Positions 9,326 through 18,181 of a DNA stretch of 64,000 bases are shown one piece after another. Below the pieces are notes generated by a model. It saw nothing but the letters and a program-made list of their open reading frames with translations. It was not told the DNA's origin and did not search any database. The first letter of the stretch is position 1; each line of letters begins with the position of its first letter. Origin of the DNA: Streptomyces sp. P3 (GTDB taxonomy: Bacteria; Actinomycetota; Actinomycetes; Streptomycetales; Streptomycetaceae); assembly GCA_016893485.2 (NCBI GenBank), contig JAFEKX020000001.1:806001-870000 (forward strand), written 5' to 3'. The translations under genes and the position numbers were made by a program.

Positions 9326-10327
9326 ATGGCCAGGCCCGCGTCCGCTCCCCAACTCCCCGTCCCCACCGCCAAGTCCATCGCCCCGCCCGACCTCGCCGAC
9401 AGCACCCTTCTCGACGTCAGCTCTAGTCCGCAGATGTCCCTCGGCTCCGTCGACATCGCAAGCCATCCGGATGTCGTCGTCAGCACCGCCGACCTGCCCG
9501 GCGGGACGTCCCGCGAGCTGAAGGCCGACATCCTCCGCCCCGCGACGGAGGACCGGCTTCCGCTGGTCCTGTTCCTCCCCGGCGGGGCGTTCCTGCGCTG
9601 CAACAAGGCGATGGCGTACGACGTGCGCCGGCACGTCGCCGCATCGGGATTCGTCGTCGCGAGTGTCGAATACCGCGTCGTCCCCGACGGCGGCACCTAC
9701 CTCGATTCCGTCCACGACGCACGGGCCGCCCTCGTCCAACTCCGCGAGCAGGCCGACGACTTCGGCATCGACCCGCGCAAGGCCGCTCTCTGGGGCGAGT
9801 CGGCCGGCGGGCACGTGGCGGCGCTGACGGGTGTCACGAACGGCCGGCCCGAGTTCGCCGGCACCGGCCCCTTGAGCACCGTGCAGGCCGTGGTCGACGC
9901 CTTCGGCACCTCCCTCTTCTCCGCGATCGCCGACGACTTCGACGAGGCGGCACGACTGCACTACCAGCGCACGCCCACGCACTTCTCCGCCTACGTCGGC
10001 AAGGCGGGTGCCCTGTTCTCAGAGATCCCCGAAGCGGTCGCCGACGCCGATCCCGCGACCCATGTGACGGCGTCGGCACCGCCGTTCCTGCTCCTCCACG
10101 GCAGCGAGGACACGCTCGTCTCGCCCTCCCAGACACAGCACGTACACCAGGCGCTCCGCTCCGCCGGCGTGGACAGCACGCGCTACGTCGTCGCCGGGGC
10201 GAACCACGGTGACCTCGGAGTCCTCCCGGATTCCGACGCGGCACGCGCCTGGTCCTCCGCGACCGTCACGAACGTCATCACGGAATTCCTGCACCGACAC
10301 CTCGACGACGCCGGCCTGCCGAAGTAG
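9326..10327 (+). CDS. Alpha/beta hydrolase (esterase)
   Basis: Intact 333-residue carboxylesterase-like hydrolase of the hormone-sensitive-lipase/BD-FAE branch. Visible catalytic elements are the oxyanion-hole block FLPGGAFLRCNKAMAYDV (GG in place of HGG), the nucleophile elbow WGESAGGHVAAL, the acid in LLLHGSEDTLVSPSQTQ and the histidine in VVAGANHGDLG. The ATG at 9326 is preceded by CGGAGAG and removes a 24-residue upstream extension that has no family similarity. No signal peptide is evident, so it is probably cytoplasmic. Substrate unknown. Confidence 0.88.
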   Translation: MARPASAPQLPVPTAKSIAPPDLADSTLLDVSSSPQMSLGSVDIASHPDVVVSTADLPGGTSRELKADILRPATEDRLPLVLFLPGGAFLRCNKAMAYDVRRHVAASGFVVASVEYRVVPDGGTYLDSVHDARAALVQLREQADDFGIDPRKAALWGESAGGHVAALTGVTNGRPEFAGTGPLSTVQAVVDAFGTSLFSAIADDFDEAARLHYQRTPTHFSAYVGKAGALFSEIPEAVADADPATHVTASAPPFLLLHGSEDTLVSPSQTQHVHQALRSAGVDSTRYVVAGANHGDLGVLPDSDAARAWSSATVTNVITEFLHRHLDDAGLPK

Positions 10328-10557
10328 GCGAGTCCGTCCGCCGCCCCGACCGCGACGGCCAACACACCGCCCCTGCTGCCGAGTTGCTCCCCTCCGACAC
10401 CGCGGGCCGCATCCCCGTCCCCACCCATCCCGCCGAAGTGTCGTCCCGAAAAAGTCCGCGTTCATCCGGTTGTTCCCGAACCCCACCGGCACGCCTGCCT
10501 ATCGTGCGCCGGACCAAGGCGTTTCGCCCCCGAACCAGCATGCCCGGAGCAACCACC
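10328..10557. other. Intergenic region, nothing recognised
   Basis: A 230-base spacer between the esterase and the phosphodiesterase remnant. I see no gene, hairpin or clear promoter. Confidence 0.4.
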
Positions 10558-11112
10558 ATGCCCATCCGGCCCCTTGAGCCCGACCGGTCCGCGCGGAACC
10601 CGGGACGTCCGCTGGCCGTGGCGCACCGGGGTGACCCTCGGGCCGCGGTGGAGAACACGCTGGAGGCGGTACGACGGGCGGCCGACGCCGACGCCTCGGC
10701 GATCGAGGTGGACCTGCCGGTGTACGGCGGACGGTGTCGTCGTCCTGCATCACGACGACGACCGCACGCGGAACTCGAGCACCTCGGCGCGGTCGCCATG
10801 TTCTGCGGCGCGGCGCAGGCGATGGCGGCGGTGCGGGCGCGGGACGAGCGGATCACGCTCTTCCTGAGCTGGTACAGCGAACTGCCGCCGTCCGAGGGCG
10901 TGTTGGAGGCCGTACGTCCGCAGTACTTCAATCCAGAGCACCGGTTCCTGAGCGAGGAGGCGGTGGCGCACTGGCATGCGCGGGAGCTGCTGGTGAGCTG
11001 CTGGACGGTGGACGACGTGGAGCGGCGTGCCGAACTGCTCTCCTGGGGTGTGGACGCGATCATAAGCAACGACGTGAACGGGGTGGTGAAGAGCGGTGAC
11101 GGACAAGCGTGA
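10558..11112 (+). pseudogene. Glycerophosphodiester phosphodiesterase, internally deleted
   Basis: Begins as a normal GDPD (LAVAHRGDPRAAVENTLEAV, SAIEVDLPV) and ends as one (LLVSCWTVDDVERRAELLSW, GVDAIISNDVNGVV), but the ORF has only 184 codons against the usual 230-250. The conserved TADGVVVLHHDDD block is present only in a neighbouring frame at about 10720-10765, and the sequence then jumps to a late segment (LGAVAMFCGAAQAM), so roughly 80 residues of the barrel are missing. This is more than a single-base error and suggests a real deletion or an assembly collapse. The 3' end overlaps the next gene by 17 bases. Confidence 0.7.
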
Positions 11113-11896
11113 CCTGGACGGTGCTCTGCGGGTGGCCGTGGAGCTGGCCGAGTGGGCGTCGGAGGCGATCCGCGGCGGGAACCGAGGTGGTGCGGGTCCG
11201 GTCCGGCAGAAGGAGAGCCCGGCCGACATCGTCACGGACACGGACGAGGCCGTGGAACGGCATGTACGCGCTGTGCTGCGGCGGGAGTTCCCCGACTGGG
11301 GCATCGAAGGCGAGGAGTACGGCGCCGAGGAGGGCACGTCCGCCGACGCACCGCACTGGGTGATCGACCCCGTCGACGGAACGACCAACTACGCGCACGG
11401 ACTTGGCTGGTGCTCCTTCTCCCTGGGCCTCGCGGAACCGGACGGCTCCCCGTTGCTCGGTCTGGTCGCGGACCCGTGGCGCGGCGAGGTCTTCACGGCG
11501 GTGCGGGGCAAGGGCGCCCACCTGAACGGAACATCGATCCACGCGGCGGACCACACCACGCTCACGGGCCATGTCTTCCTGACGGAGTGGGCGGCCCACG
11601 CGCACTGGCCGGGCCTCGACGCGCTCCTCGCGCGGCTGTCCGAACGGCACTGCACGGCCCGCGTGATGGGCTCGACCGCACTGTCCCTGGTCCAGGTGGC
11701 GGCCGGCCGGGCGACGGCTGCCGCGATCGGCGAGTTCCACCCGGTGGACGGCCTGCCCGCCCTCCTCATCGCGACGGAGGCGGGCGCGGTCGCCATGCCT
11801 CAACTCCCCTCGTACGGCGAGCCCTTGCTGCTCGTGGCACCGCAAGCGGCGGCGGAGGCCGGGGAGTTGTGGCGTACGACGGTCGGGGCGGCCTAG
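11096..11896 (+). CDS. Inositol monophosphatase-family phosphatase
   Basis: Intact 266-residue Mg-dependent, Li-sensitive-type phosphatase. Motifs in order: GIEGEEYGAEEG (metal-binding glutamate), WVIDPVDGTTNYAHG (the DPxDGT signature) and a C-terminal GEFHPVDGLPALLIATEAG block. Family members act on inositol phosphates, histidinol phosphate or nucleotide bisphosphates; substrate cannot be fixed from sequence. GTG start at 11096, overlapping the remnant phosphodiesterase gene, implying one transcript. A strong hairpin directly after the stop marks the end of the unit. Confidence 0.88.
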   Translation: MTDKRDLDGALRVAVELAEWASEAIRGGNRGGAGPVRQKESPADIVTDTDEAVERHVRAVLRREFPDWGIEGEEYGAEEGTSADAPHWVIDPVDGTTNYAHGLGWCSFSLGLAEPDGSPLLGLVADPWRGEVFTAVRGKGAHLNGTSIHAADHTTLTGHVFLTEWAAHAHWPGLDALLARLSERHCTARVMGSTALSLVQVAAGRATAAAIGEFHPVDGLPALLIATEAGAVAMPQLPSYGEPLLLVAPQAAAEAGELWRTTVGAA

Positions 11897-11909
11897 CGGA
11901 TCGGCGGCC

Positions 11910-11938
11910 GGTGATGCCCCTACGCCAGGGGCATCACC
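11910..11938. terminator. Bidirectional hairpin terminator
   Basis: Perfect 11-base arms GGTGATGCCCC (11910-11920) and GGGGCATCACC (11928-11938) with a 7-base loop sit between two convergent genes, the phosphatase and DUF6069. There is no U-tract, as is common in actinomycetes. The stem includes the last codons of the DUF6069 gene. Confidence 0.75.
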
Positions 11939-12333
11939 CTCCGGTACGCGACCACGGCGGCCGTGGCGACCGTCACGTGCATCAGCAGCAGCGCGCCGAC
12001 ACCGGTCGCGCCACCGTCGCCGTAGAGCAGGAAGTCGGGGACGAAGGACACCAGGACGAGGGTCGGTACCAGCCAACGGACCAGCGCCTGGGGGTCGTTC
12101 GAGACCTTGCGCACGATCGACCAGCCGAGGGCGCCGGCGAGTATGCCGAGCGTCGTCAGGAAGATGTACGACGGCGCCTTCAGGGGCTGGAAGTCGTCGG
12201 GCGCGCCTGCGGCCAGGGCGAGTTGGGCGATGACGGTGTCCGCCGCGGCGGCCAGGACGATCGCGGCGAGCAGACCTCCCGCGACGGCGAGCGGACCACG
12301 GCGGACGGCGACCGCGTCAGAGGCAACAGACAT
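11920..12333 (-). CDS. DUF6069 integral membrane protein
   Basis: Intact 137-residue protein with four predicted membrane helices: LAVAGGLLAAIVLAAAADTV, IFLTTLGILAGALGW, LVPTLVLVSFVPDFLLYGD and ALLLMHVTVATAAVVAY. This layout and the FVPDFLLYGD block fit the actinobacterial DUF6069 family, of unknown function, whose genes often lie beside TetR regulators. Two tandem operator-like palindromes precede its start, and a TetR gene lies just beyond them, so TetR control is likely. Confidence 0.82.
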   Translation of the reverse strand: MSVASDAVAVRRGPLAVAGGLLAAIVLAAAADTVIAQLALAAGAPDDFQPLKAPSYIFLTTLGILAGALGWSIVRKVSNDPQALVRWLVPTLVLVSFVPDFLLYGDGGATGVGALLLMHVTVATAAVVAYRRVMPLA

Positions 12334-12385
12334 GACAGCTCCAGGGAGGGATCGCGGGCGGGGTTCGAGCAGTCCCGCGATGGAA

Positions 12386-12437
12386 CGTTTGAAGACTCAA
12401 ACGAGAGTCTGACCGACTCCGTTTGAAACTTCAAGCG
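12386..12437. promoter_or_regulatory. Tandem TetR-type operators
   Basis: Two 18-base sites of the same build: CGTTTGA-AGAC-TCAAACG (12386-12403, perfect) and CGTTTGA-AACT-TCAAGCG (12420-12437, one mismatch), with centres 34 bases apart, about three helical turns. They lie 53-104 bases upstream of the DUF6069 start. Site length and symmetry are typical of TetR dimers. Confidence 0.65.
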
Positions 12438-12648
12438 CGCCTCCCGGATGTGGGCCCGGCGCTCCCTAGGATCGGGCGCACGATCTTGACCTCTGGGAGT
12501 GCGGATGAGCGAACTTCGCACCGCTGGCCGCCACCTACGGCGGACCGGTCGTCACCCGCCTGCGCGCCCGGCGCACTCACCCGCACGACGAGGAGACGCC
12601 GCCGACCGGGCCGTAGAAGAAGCGCCAGGCCTGCGCGTACGGCCGGCG
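12438..12648 (+). other. Intergenic region with unassigned short ORF
   Basis: An ATG at 12505 opens a frame (MSELRTAGRHLRR onward) that runs antisense into the TetR gene. In an adjacent frame LAATYGGPVVTRLRARRTHP looks protein-like, so a small frameshifted gene or remnant is possible. I cannot assign it. Confidence 0.25.
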
Positions 12649-13252
12649 TCAGTCGCTCAGGCAGGCCTTGATCATGCGGGCGAGGCGGCGTTCCATCACG
12701 GTCAGGGTCTCGGGCGAAGGGCCGTCGTCCTCACCCAGCAGGGTGCCGAGGCCGAACAGGCCGAGGCCCAGGGTGAGGGATTCGAGCAGGCGGATCTTGG
12801 CCGCCGCCTCGGGGTCGTCCGCGAGGAGCTCGCGCCAGGGGCCTCTGATCCGTCGTTCCAGCTCGTGCGTGAGGAGCTGTCCGCCGTCCAGGTCGACGGA
12901 GCGGACGAGGGCCAGCGCGGGGTCCTGCGGTCGACGTCCTGCCAATAGACCATGAGGTCCGCCGCGAACTCGTCGACCTCTGTGAGCGGTTCCACCTCGT
13001 CGGTGCGGGACTGCGCCACGAGGTCGAAGAGGGCCCGCTTGGACACGAAGTAGCGGTTGACGAGTGCCGGTGTGACGCCCGCGTCGTCGGCGATGTCCTG
13101 GAGGGTCACATGGGCGTAGCCGCGCTCCGCGAACCGTCGGGCCGCCGCTCGCCGAATGTCGTCGCGCGTCGCGGCGGAGTCCTGGGACGGGGTACGCCGC
13201 GCCCTCTGGGACGAGCCGGTCGCGTCCCTTCGGATGGGCCTGCGGCACTCAT
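12649..13252 (-). CDS. TetR-family regulator (frameshifted)
   Basis: About 201-residue regulator. After repair the N terminus reads RRAAARRFAERGYAHVTLQD then IADDAGVTPALVNRYFVSKR, the classic TetR helix-turn-helix, followed by a ligand domain ending RLLESLTLGLGLFGLGTLLG. Frame breaks occur near 13195 and 12935. ATG at 13252 gives MSAAGPSEGTRP. It is the nearest regulator to the tandem palindromes at 12386-12437 and so probably controls the DUF6069 gene. Confidence 0.83.
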
Positions 13253-13286
13253 GCGGGCCAGTCTGCCACGCGGACCGCGTTCGTAT

Positions 13287-13301
13287 CGTTCAGTGAAGTG
13301 A
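13287..13301 (+). promoter_or_regulatory. LysR-type site, copy 1
   Basis: CGTTCAGTGAAGTGA lies 53-67 bases before the LysR start. A 14/15 match in reverse orientation lies at 14301-14315 before the aminotransferase gene. The shared element suggests autoregulation plus control of the adjacent enzyme. Confidence 0.55.
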
Positions 13302-13353
13302 CGTGAACTTCCGCAAGGGAAGGGCACATTGCCGGACGGACGGAGTGAGGGGC

Positions 13354-14245
13354 ATGTACAACCTGCGTCGCCTGGAGGTGCTGCGGGAGTTGAAGTACCG
13401 GGGCACGCTGGCCGCCGTGGCCACGGCCATGTCGTACAGCCCCTCGGCCGTCTCCCAGCAGCTGACGCTCCTGGAGTCCGAGGTCGGCGCGCCGCTGCTG
13501 GAGCGGGAGGGGCGCGGGGTCCGGCTGACACCGCAGGCCGAGATCCTCGTCGCCCGTACGGAGAAGGCCCTACGGGAGCTGGAGCGCGCGGAGACGGAGA
13601 TCGCGGCCTCGCTGCGGGAGGTGTCAGGGACGCTCAGGGTCGCGGCCTTCCAGACGGCGATGCTCGCGCTGCTGCCCGCCGCGCTGACCTGGCTGCGCGA
13701 GCACCATCCCCGGGTGCGGGTGGAGGCCACCCAGGCCGAGCCGGACACCTCGCTGCCGGGGCTGCTCACCCGGGACTTCGACCTCGTGATCGACGAGACG
13801 TTCCCGGGTCACCCGCGAGCGGCGCGCGCCTCCGAGGTCGAGCACCACCCCTGTACGAGGACGCCATGCGGCTCGCGACCCCTCAACCCGTCGAGTCCGT
13901 GGCCGAGTTGGCCGAGCACCCCTGGGTGATGGAACCGTCCGGCACGCCCGCCCGCGCCTGGGCGACCGCCGTCTGTCACACCGCCGGGTTCGAGCCGGAC
14001 GTCGCCTATGTCTCCGCGGACATGCTGGCCCACGCACGGCTGGTCGAGCAGGGCCACGCGGTGGCCTTCCTGCCGGACATGCTCTGGTACGACCGCACGC
14101 CCCGGCTCGCGCTCGACACCTCCGCCGTCCATGTCCGCACGGTGCTCGCGACCGTGCGCGCCGGCGCCGGGGAGCATCCCTGATCCGGACTTTCCTCGCC
14201 GCGCTGGGGTACGCGGTCGGCAGGCTGCCCGCGCGCACGGGGTGA
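13354..14245 (+). CDS. LysR-family regulator (frameshifted)
   Basis: About 297-residue regulator. The N-terminal winged helix reads RRLEVLRELKYRGTLAAVAT and MSYSPSAVSQQLTLLESEVG; the effector domain contains LRVAAFQTAMLALLPAALTW and GHAVAFLPDMLWYD. Single missing bases near 13845 (in a C run) and 14181 (HP|LIRTFLAAL) split it; the true stop is the TGA at 14243-14245. ATG at 13354 starts MYNLRRLEVL. The aminotransferase gene lies 127 bases downstream on the same strand and shares an operator-like motif. Confidence 0.85.
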
Positions 14246-14300
14246 CCTCGCCGGACCACCACATTCATCAGCGTTCCTGACCTTTCACATCCAAAAACAT

Positions 14301-14315
14301 TCACTTTACTGAACG
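14301..14315 (-). promoter_or_regulatory. LysR-type site, copy 2
   Basis: TCACTTTACTGAACG, the reverse complement of CGTTCAGTAAAGTGA, differs from the copy at 13287-13301 by one base. It forms the interrupted palindrome TTCA-CTTTAC-TGAA and lies 58-72 bases before the aminotransferase ATG. Confidence 0.55.
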
Positions 14316-14372
14316 GGCGCGGCTTGAGAACGTGAAGGCAAGGGTTCTTCGGACAGACGGGAAGCAGAGGAC

Positions 14373-15554
14373 ATGGACATCGACGCGCTCCGCCAGGACA
14401 CCCCGGGCACAACGAACCGGGTGCACCTCAACAACGCGGGGGCCGGTCTCCTCTCCCGCCGGACGCTCGACGCCATGACCTCCCACCTGGAGCTGGAGGC
14501 GGCCATCGGCGGTTACGAGGCCGCCGACCAGGAGCGCGACCGTATCGACGCCACTCACACGCACATCGCCCGGCTGGTGGGCGGCCAGGCAGACGAGATC
14601 GCCCTGTTCGACAACTCCACCCACGCGTGGAACGCGGCCTTCTACTCCATGACGTTCAAGCCCGGCGACCGCATCCTCACCGGCCGGAACGAGTACGGCA
14701 GCAGTGTGCTCGCCTATCTGCAGACCGCCCGGCGGCACGGCGCCGAGATCGTCGTCGTACCGGACGACGAGCACGGCCAGCTCGACACCGCGGCCCTCGC
14801 CGACCTGATCGACGAGCGGACCAGGCTCGTCGGCGTCACCCACATCCCCACCAGCGGCGGCCTGGTCAACCCGGCGGCCGAGATCGGCCGGATCACCCGC
14901 GCGGCCGGCGTTCCCTTCCTGCTGGACGCCACCCAGTCCGTCGGTCAGTTCCCCGTCGACGTCGCCGCGATCGGCTGCGACATGCTCACCGCGACCGGCC
15001 GCAAGTTCCTGCGCGGCCCGCGCGGCACAGGCTTCCTGTGGGTGCGCCCCGAGGCCCTGGAGTACCTGGACCCGCACGTCACCGAGATCGAGGCCGCGAC
15101 CTGGGACGGCGAGCGCGGCTTCCACTGGCACGACGGCGCCCGGCGCTTCGAGACGTGGGAGGTCAGCTACTCCAACGTCCTCGGTCTGAGCGAGGCCGTC
15201 CAACAGGCCCTGGAACTCGGCATGGACGAGATCGGACGCCGCGCCCTCGCCCTCGGCGCGGAGCTGCGCGCCCGACTCGACGCGCTGCCCGGTGTCACCA
15301 CCTACGACCTCGGCCGCGACCGCTGCGCCATCGTGACCATGAAGGTCGACGCCGTCCCTACGGCCGATGTCGCCGCGGCGCTCGCGAAGCAGGGCATCAA
15401 CGTCTCCACGACGGTGGCCGAACACTCCCAGCTCGACACCGAGAACCGGGGCGTCCACCCCTTGGTGCGGCTGTCCCCGCACTACTACAACACCGAGGCC
15501 GAACTCGACCAGGCGGTCGAGGCGGTCGCCGAGCTGGCGCGCGCCGCCGGGTAG
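14373..15554 (+). CDS. Class V aminotransferase (isopenicillin-N-epimerase/desulfurase-like)
   Basis: Intact 393-residue PLP enzyme of fold type I. Landmarks: VHLNNAGAGLLSRRTLDAM near the N terminus, FLLDATQSVGQFPVDVAAIG (PLP-contacting aspartate and histidine-equivalent region), the PLP lysine in TATGRKFLRGPRGTGFLWV, and SYSNVLGLSEAVQQAL. Related proteins include cysteine desulfurases, kynureninase-like and isopenicillin-N-epimerase-like enzymes; no conserved desulfurase cysteine loop is apparent, so a racemase, epimerase or lyase role is as likely. Probably controlled by the LysR gene upstream. Confidence 0.88.
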   Translation: MDIDALRQDTPGTTNRVHLNNAGAGLLSRRTLDAMTSHLELEAAIGGYEAADQERDRIDATHTHIARLVGGQADEIALFDNSTHAWNAAFYSMTFKPGDRILTGRNEYGSSVLAYLQTARRHGAEIVVVPDDEHGQLDTAALADLIDERTRLVGVTHIPTSGGLVNPAAEIGRITRAAGVPFLLDATQSVGQFPVDVAAIGCDMLTATGRKFLRGPRGTGFLWVRPEALEYLDPHVTEIEAATWDGERGFHWHDGARRFETWEVSYSNVLGLSEAVQQALELGMDEIGRRALALGAELRARLDALPGVTTYDLGRDRCAIVTMKVDAVPTADVAAALAKQGINVSTTVAEHSQLDTENRGVHPLVRLSPHYYNTEAELDQAVEAVAELARAAG

Positions 15555-15819
15555 GGCGAGGAGGCCGGCCGGGGTTCGACCTCGAACGGGTCACTGCCGT
15601 CCGGGAGTTGAGGCTCGCCCACCGCGCACCGCGCACCGGGTCACGCGGGTGCGCAGCACCTCCAGGTCACCGGAGCGGTGGTACAGCGTCCACGGCAACG
15701 GCGCCGCCGCAGCCGCAGTCACCCTCGCACCCCTCTCACCGCTCAGCACCCGATGACACCCGGCTCCCTGACCGACCCCTGGCCGACCCCTGGCGTCACT
15801 CCCCACCCGTGATCTATCT
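15555..15819. other. Intergenic region, nothing recognised
   Basis: About 265 bases of GC-rich sequence without a supported gene. No strong hairpin or repeat seen; the promoter of the next gene begins at about 15820. Confidence 0.4.
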
Positions 15820-15848
15820 TTGACCTAGGACAAATTTTGGCATAGGAC
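15820..15848 (+). promoter_or_regulatory. MocR promoter with direct repeats
   Basis: TTGACC (15820-15825) and TAGGAC (15843-15848) are separated by 17 bases, a plausible -35/-10 pair 41 bases before the GTG start. TAGGAC is also present at 15826-15831, giving direct repeats with 17-base periodicity. MocR proteins typically bind direct repeats overlapping their own promoter. Confidence 0.5.
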
Positions 15849-15888
15849 GAAACCTTCTGTTCGGGCGCACCCGCCCAAGCTGGATCAC

Positions 15889-17229
15889 GTGCGCATCAAG
15901 GGCACCACCGCGGCCGAGATCGCCGGGAGCGTGCGGGACCAGGTCGCCTCGGGCGAGTTGGCGCCGCAGGCGGGTCTTCCCCGGTGCGTGTGCTCGCGGC
16001 CGAGTTGGGGTGAACCGGAACACGGTCGCCCTCGCGTACCGGCGGCTGGTCGAGGCCGGGGTGGCGGAGACGCGGGGTCGTGGCGGGACGGTCGTCGCGG
16101 CCGTACCGCAGCTCGCGCGCGAGGGTGTCGGTGTCGGCGGCGACTGCGTCGACCTGGCCAGCGGCAACCCCGACCCGAGCCTGTTGCCCGACATCCTGGC
16201 CGCCGTCCGGAGCGGAGACTACGGCCGGCCGCTGTACGGCGCCCCCGCGCTCGACGCGGGCCTGGACGCCTGGGCCCGCGCCGACTTCGCCGAGGACATC
16301 GACCACGCGTTCCGCACGCTGGTGACGCATGGAGCGGTGGACGCCACCGAGCGACTGCTGAACGCCCACCTCACCCGCGGTGACCGCGTCGCCATCGAGG
16401 ACCCGTGCTTCCTCGCGAGCATCGGCACCCTGCGCCTGAACGGCTACCGCTCGGCGCCCGTCCGCGTCGACGGCGCGGGCATGCGCCCCGACGCGCTGCG
16501 AGCCGCCCTGGAGGCCGGTGCCCGCGCGGTCGTCTGCACCCCCGCGCCCACAACCCGACCGGTGCCGGCCTCACCGAGGAACGGGCCGCCGCCCTGCGCG
16601 CCATCCTGGCCGAACACCCCCAGGTCCTGGTCATCGAGGACGACCACTTCTCGGCGGTCTCCGCCCGCCCGTACCACCGCGTCACACCACCGACCAGCGC
16701 ACGCTGGGCGCTGGTGCGGTCCGTGTCCAAATTCCTCGGCCCCGATCTGCGTCTCGCCCTCGTCGCCGCCGACGCCGAGACCACCGCGCGCCTGGAGTCA
16801 CGGCTCAGCGCCGGCACCACCTGGGTCAGCCACCTGCTGCAACACACCGCACGCGAACTCCTGTTGGATCCCCGCGTCCACGAACTCCACGAACGGGCGC
16901 GCGAGTTCTACGCCCGACGCAGCGCCCTGCTCGTCGAACGTCTCCGCGCCCACGGCATCGACGTCCCCTACCAACCTGACGGGTTGAACGTATGGGTCGA
17001 CCTCGACGTCGACGGACGAGCCACCGTCGCGGCCCTGGCGCGGCGGGGCTGGGCGGTACGGCCGGGCCATCTCTTCACCGCGGACCCAGCAGCCCATCAG
17101 GGCGCGATCCGGATCACCTCCTCCACTCTCACCGAGCCGCAGGCCGAGGAGTTCGCCGCCGAACTCGCAGCTGTCGTAGCGGAGGTGCACTCATCGACGA
17201 GTACGACGACCGGTGCAGCACCCAACTGA
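15889..17229 (+). CDS. GntR/MocR-family PLP-dependent regulator (frameshifted)
   Basis: About 447-residue fusion of a GntR winged helix (TTAAEIAGSVRDQVASGELA then VNRNTVALAYRRLVEAGVAE) with an aminotransferase-fold sensor: AHNPTGAGLTEERAAALRAI, VLVIEDDHFSAVSA and the PLP lysine in VRSVSKFLGPDLRLALVAAD. Frame breaks near 16000 and 16548. GTG start at 15889. MocR proteins bind PLP and control PLP metabolism or amino-acid and GABA pathways. The adjacent DapA-like aldolase gene, 46 bases downstream, and the MFS gene are probable targets. Confidence 0.87.
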
Positions 17230-17275
17230 CAAGCCGGCCAACCCGATTCCCCACCCGCCCCACTCAAGGAGCCAC

Positions 17276-18170
17276 ATGTTCCGCGGCCTGAGCGCTTTCC
17301 CTCTTACACCCACCACCGAGCAGGGCATCGACGAGACGGCGTACGCAGCGCTCGTCGCCCGCCTTGCCGTCGCCGGTGTGGACTCCATCGGCGCGCTCGG
17401 CTCCACCGGCGGCTACGCCTACCTCACCCGTGAGCAGCGCGCCCAGGCCGCGAAGATCGCGGTCGAGGCCGCCGACGGAGTCCCCGTCATCGTCGGCATC
17501 GGCGCGCTGCGCACCTCGCAGGTGCTGGAGCTGGCGGAGGACGCGCAGAAGGCGGGTGCCTCCGGAGTGCTGCTCGCCCCGATGACGTACCAACTCCTCA
17601 CCGACGACGAGGTGTTCGGCCTGTACGAGGACGTCACGCGGGAACTCTCCGTGCCGCTGTGCGTCTACGACAACCCGGGCACCACGCATGTGCACTTCAC
17701 CGACGAACTGCACGGCCGCATCGCCCAGTTGCCGAACGTCGGCTCGATCAAGATTCCCGGCGTGCCCGACGACCCGCGCGAGGCCGAACTCCCGCGTCGC
17801 CGCGCTGCGAGCGCTGATCCCCGACACGGTGACGATCGGGGTGAGCGGCGACTGGACGGCGGCCCGCGGCCTGAACTCCGGTTGCGACGGCTGGTATTCG
17901 GTCCTCGGCGGCACCTTCCCGCAGACGGCTCTCGCCATCGCCCGCGCCGCCCAGGCCGGCCAAGCGGACCAGGCCGCCGAACTGTCCGACCGGCTCGAAC
18001 CGCTGTGGACCCTGTTCCGCCGCCACGGCAGCCTGCGCGTCATCTCCGCCGCCGCCTCACACCTCGGCCTGGTCGGCGAACCGAACCTGCCGCTTCCCGT
18101 GCGGGGCTTGAACGAGGCCGCCCGCCAGGAGGTCGTAGCAGCGCTGGACGCCGCCGGACTCACGTCCTGA
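17276..18170 (+). CDS. DapA/N-acetylneuraminate-lyase family aldolase (frameshifted)
   Basis: About 298-residue class I aldolase-fold enzyme. Seen: FRGLSAFPLTPT, GVDSIGALGSTGGYAYLT (substrate loop), VPLCVYDNPGTTHVHFTDEL (catalytic tyrosine in YDNPG) and the Schiff-base lysine in VGSIKIPGVPDD. The substrate loop is GSTGGY rather than the GTTGE of lysine-pathway DapA, so a catabolic 2-keto-acid aldolase or dehydratase is more likely. One missing base near 17793. AAGGAG precedes the ATG. Lies between MocR and MFS genes on one strand. Confidence 0.85.
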
Positions 18171-18181
18171 ACACGAACCCC

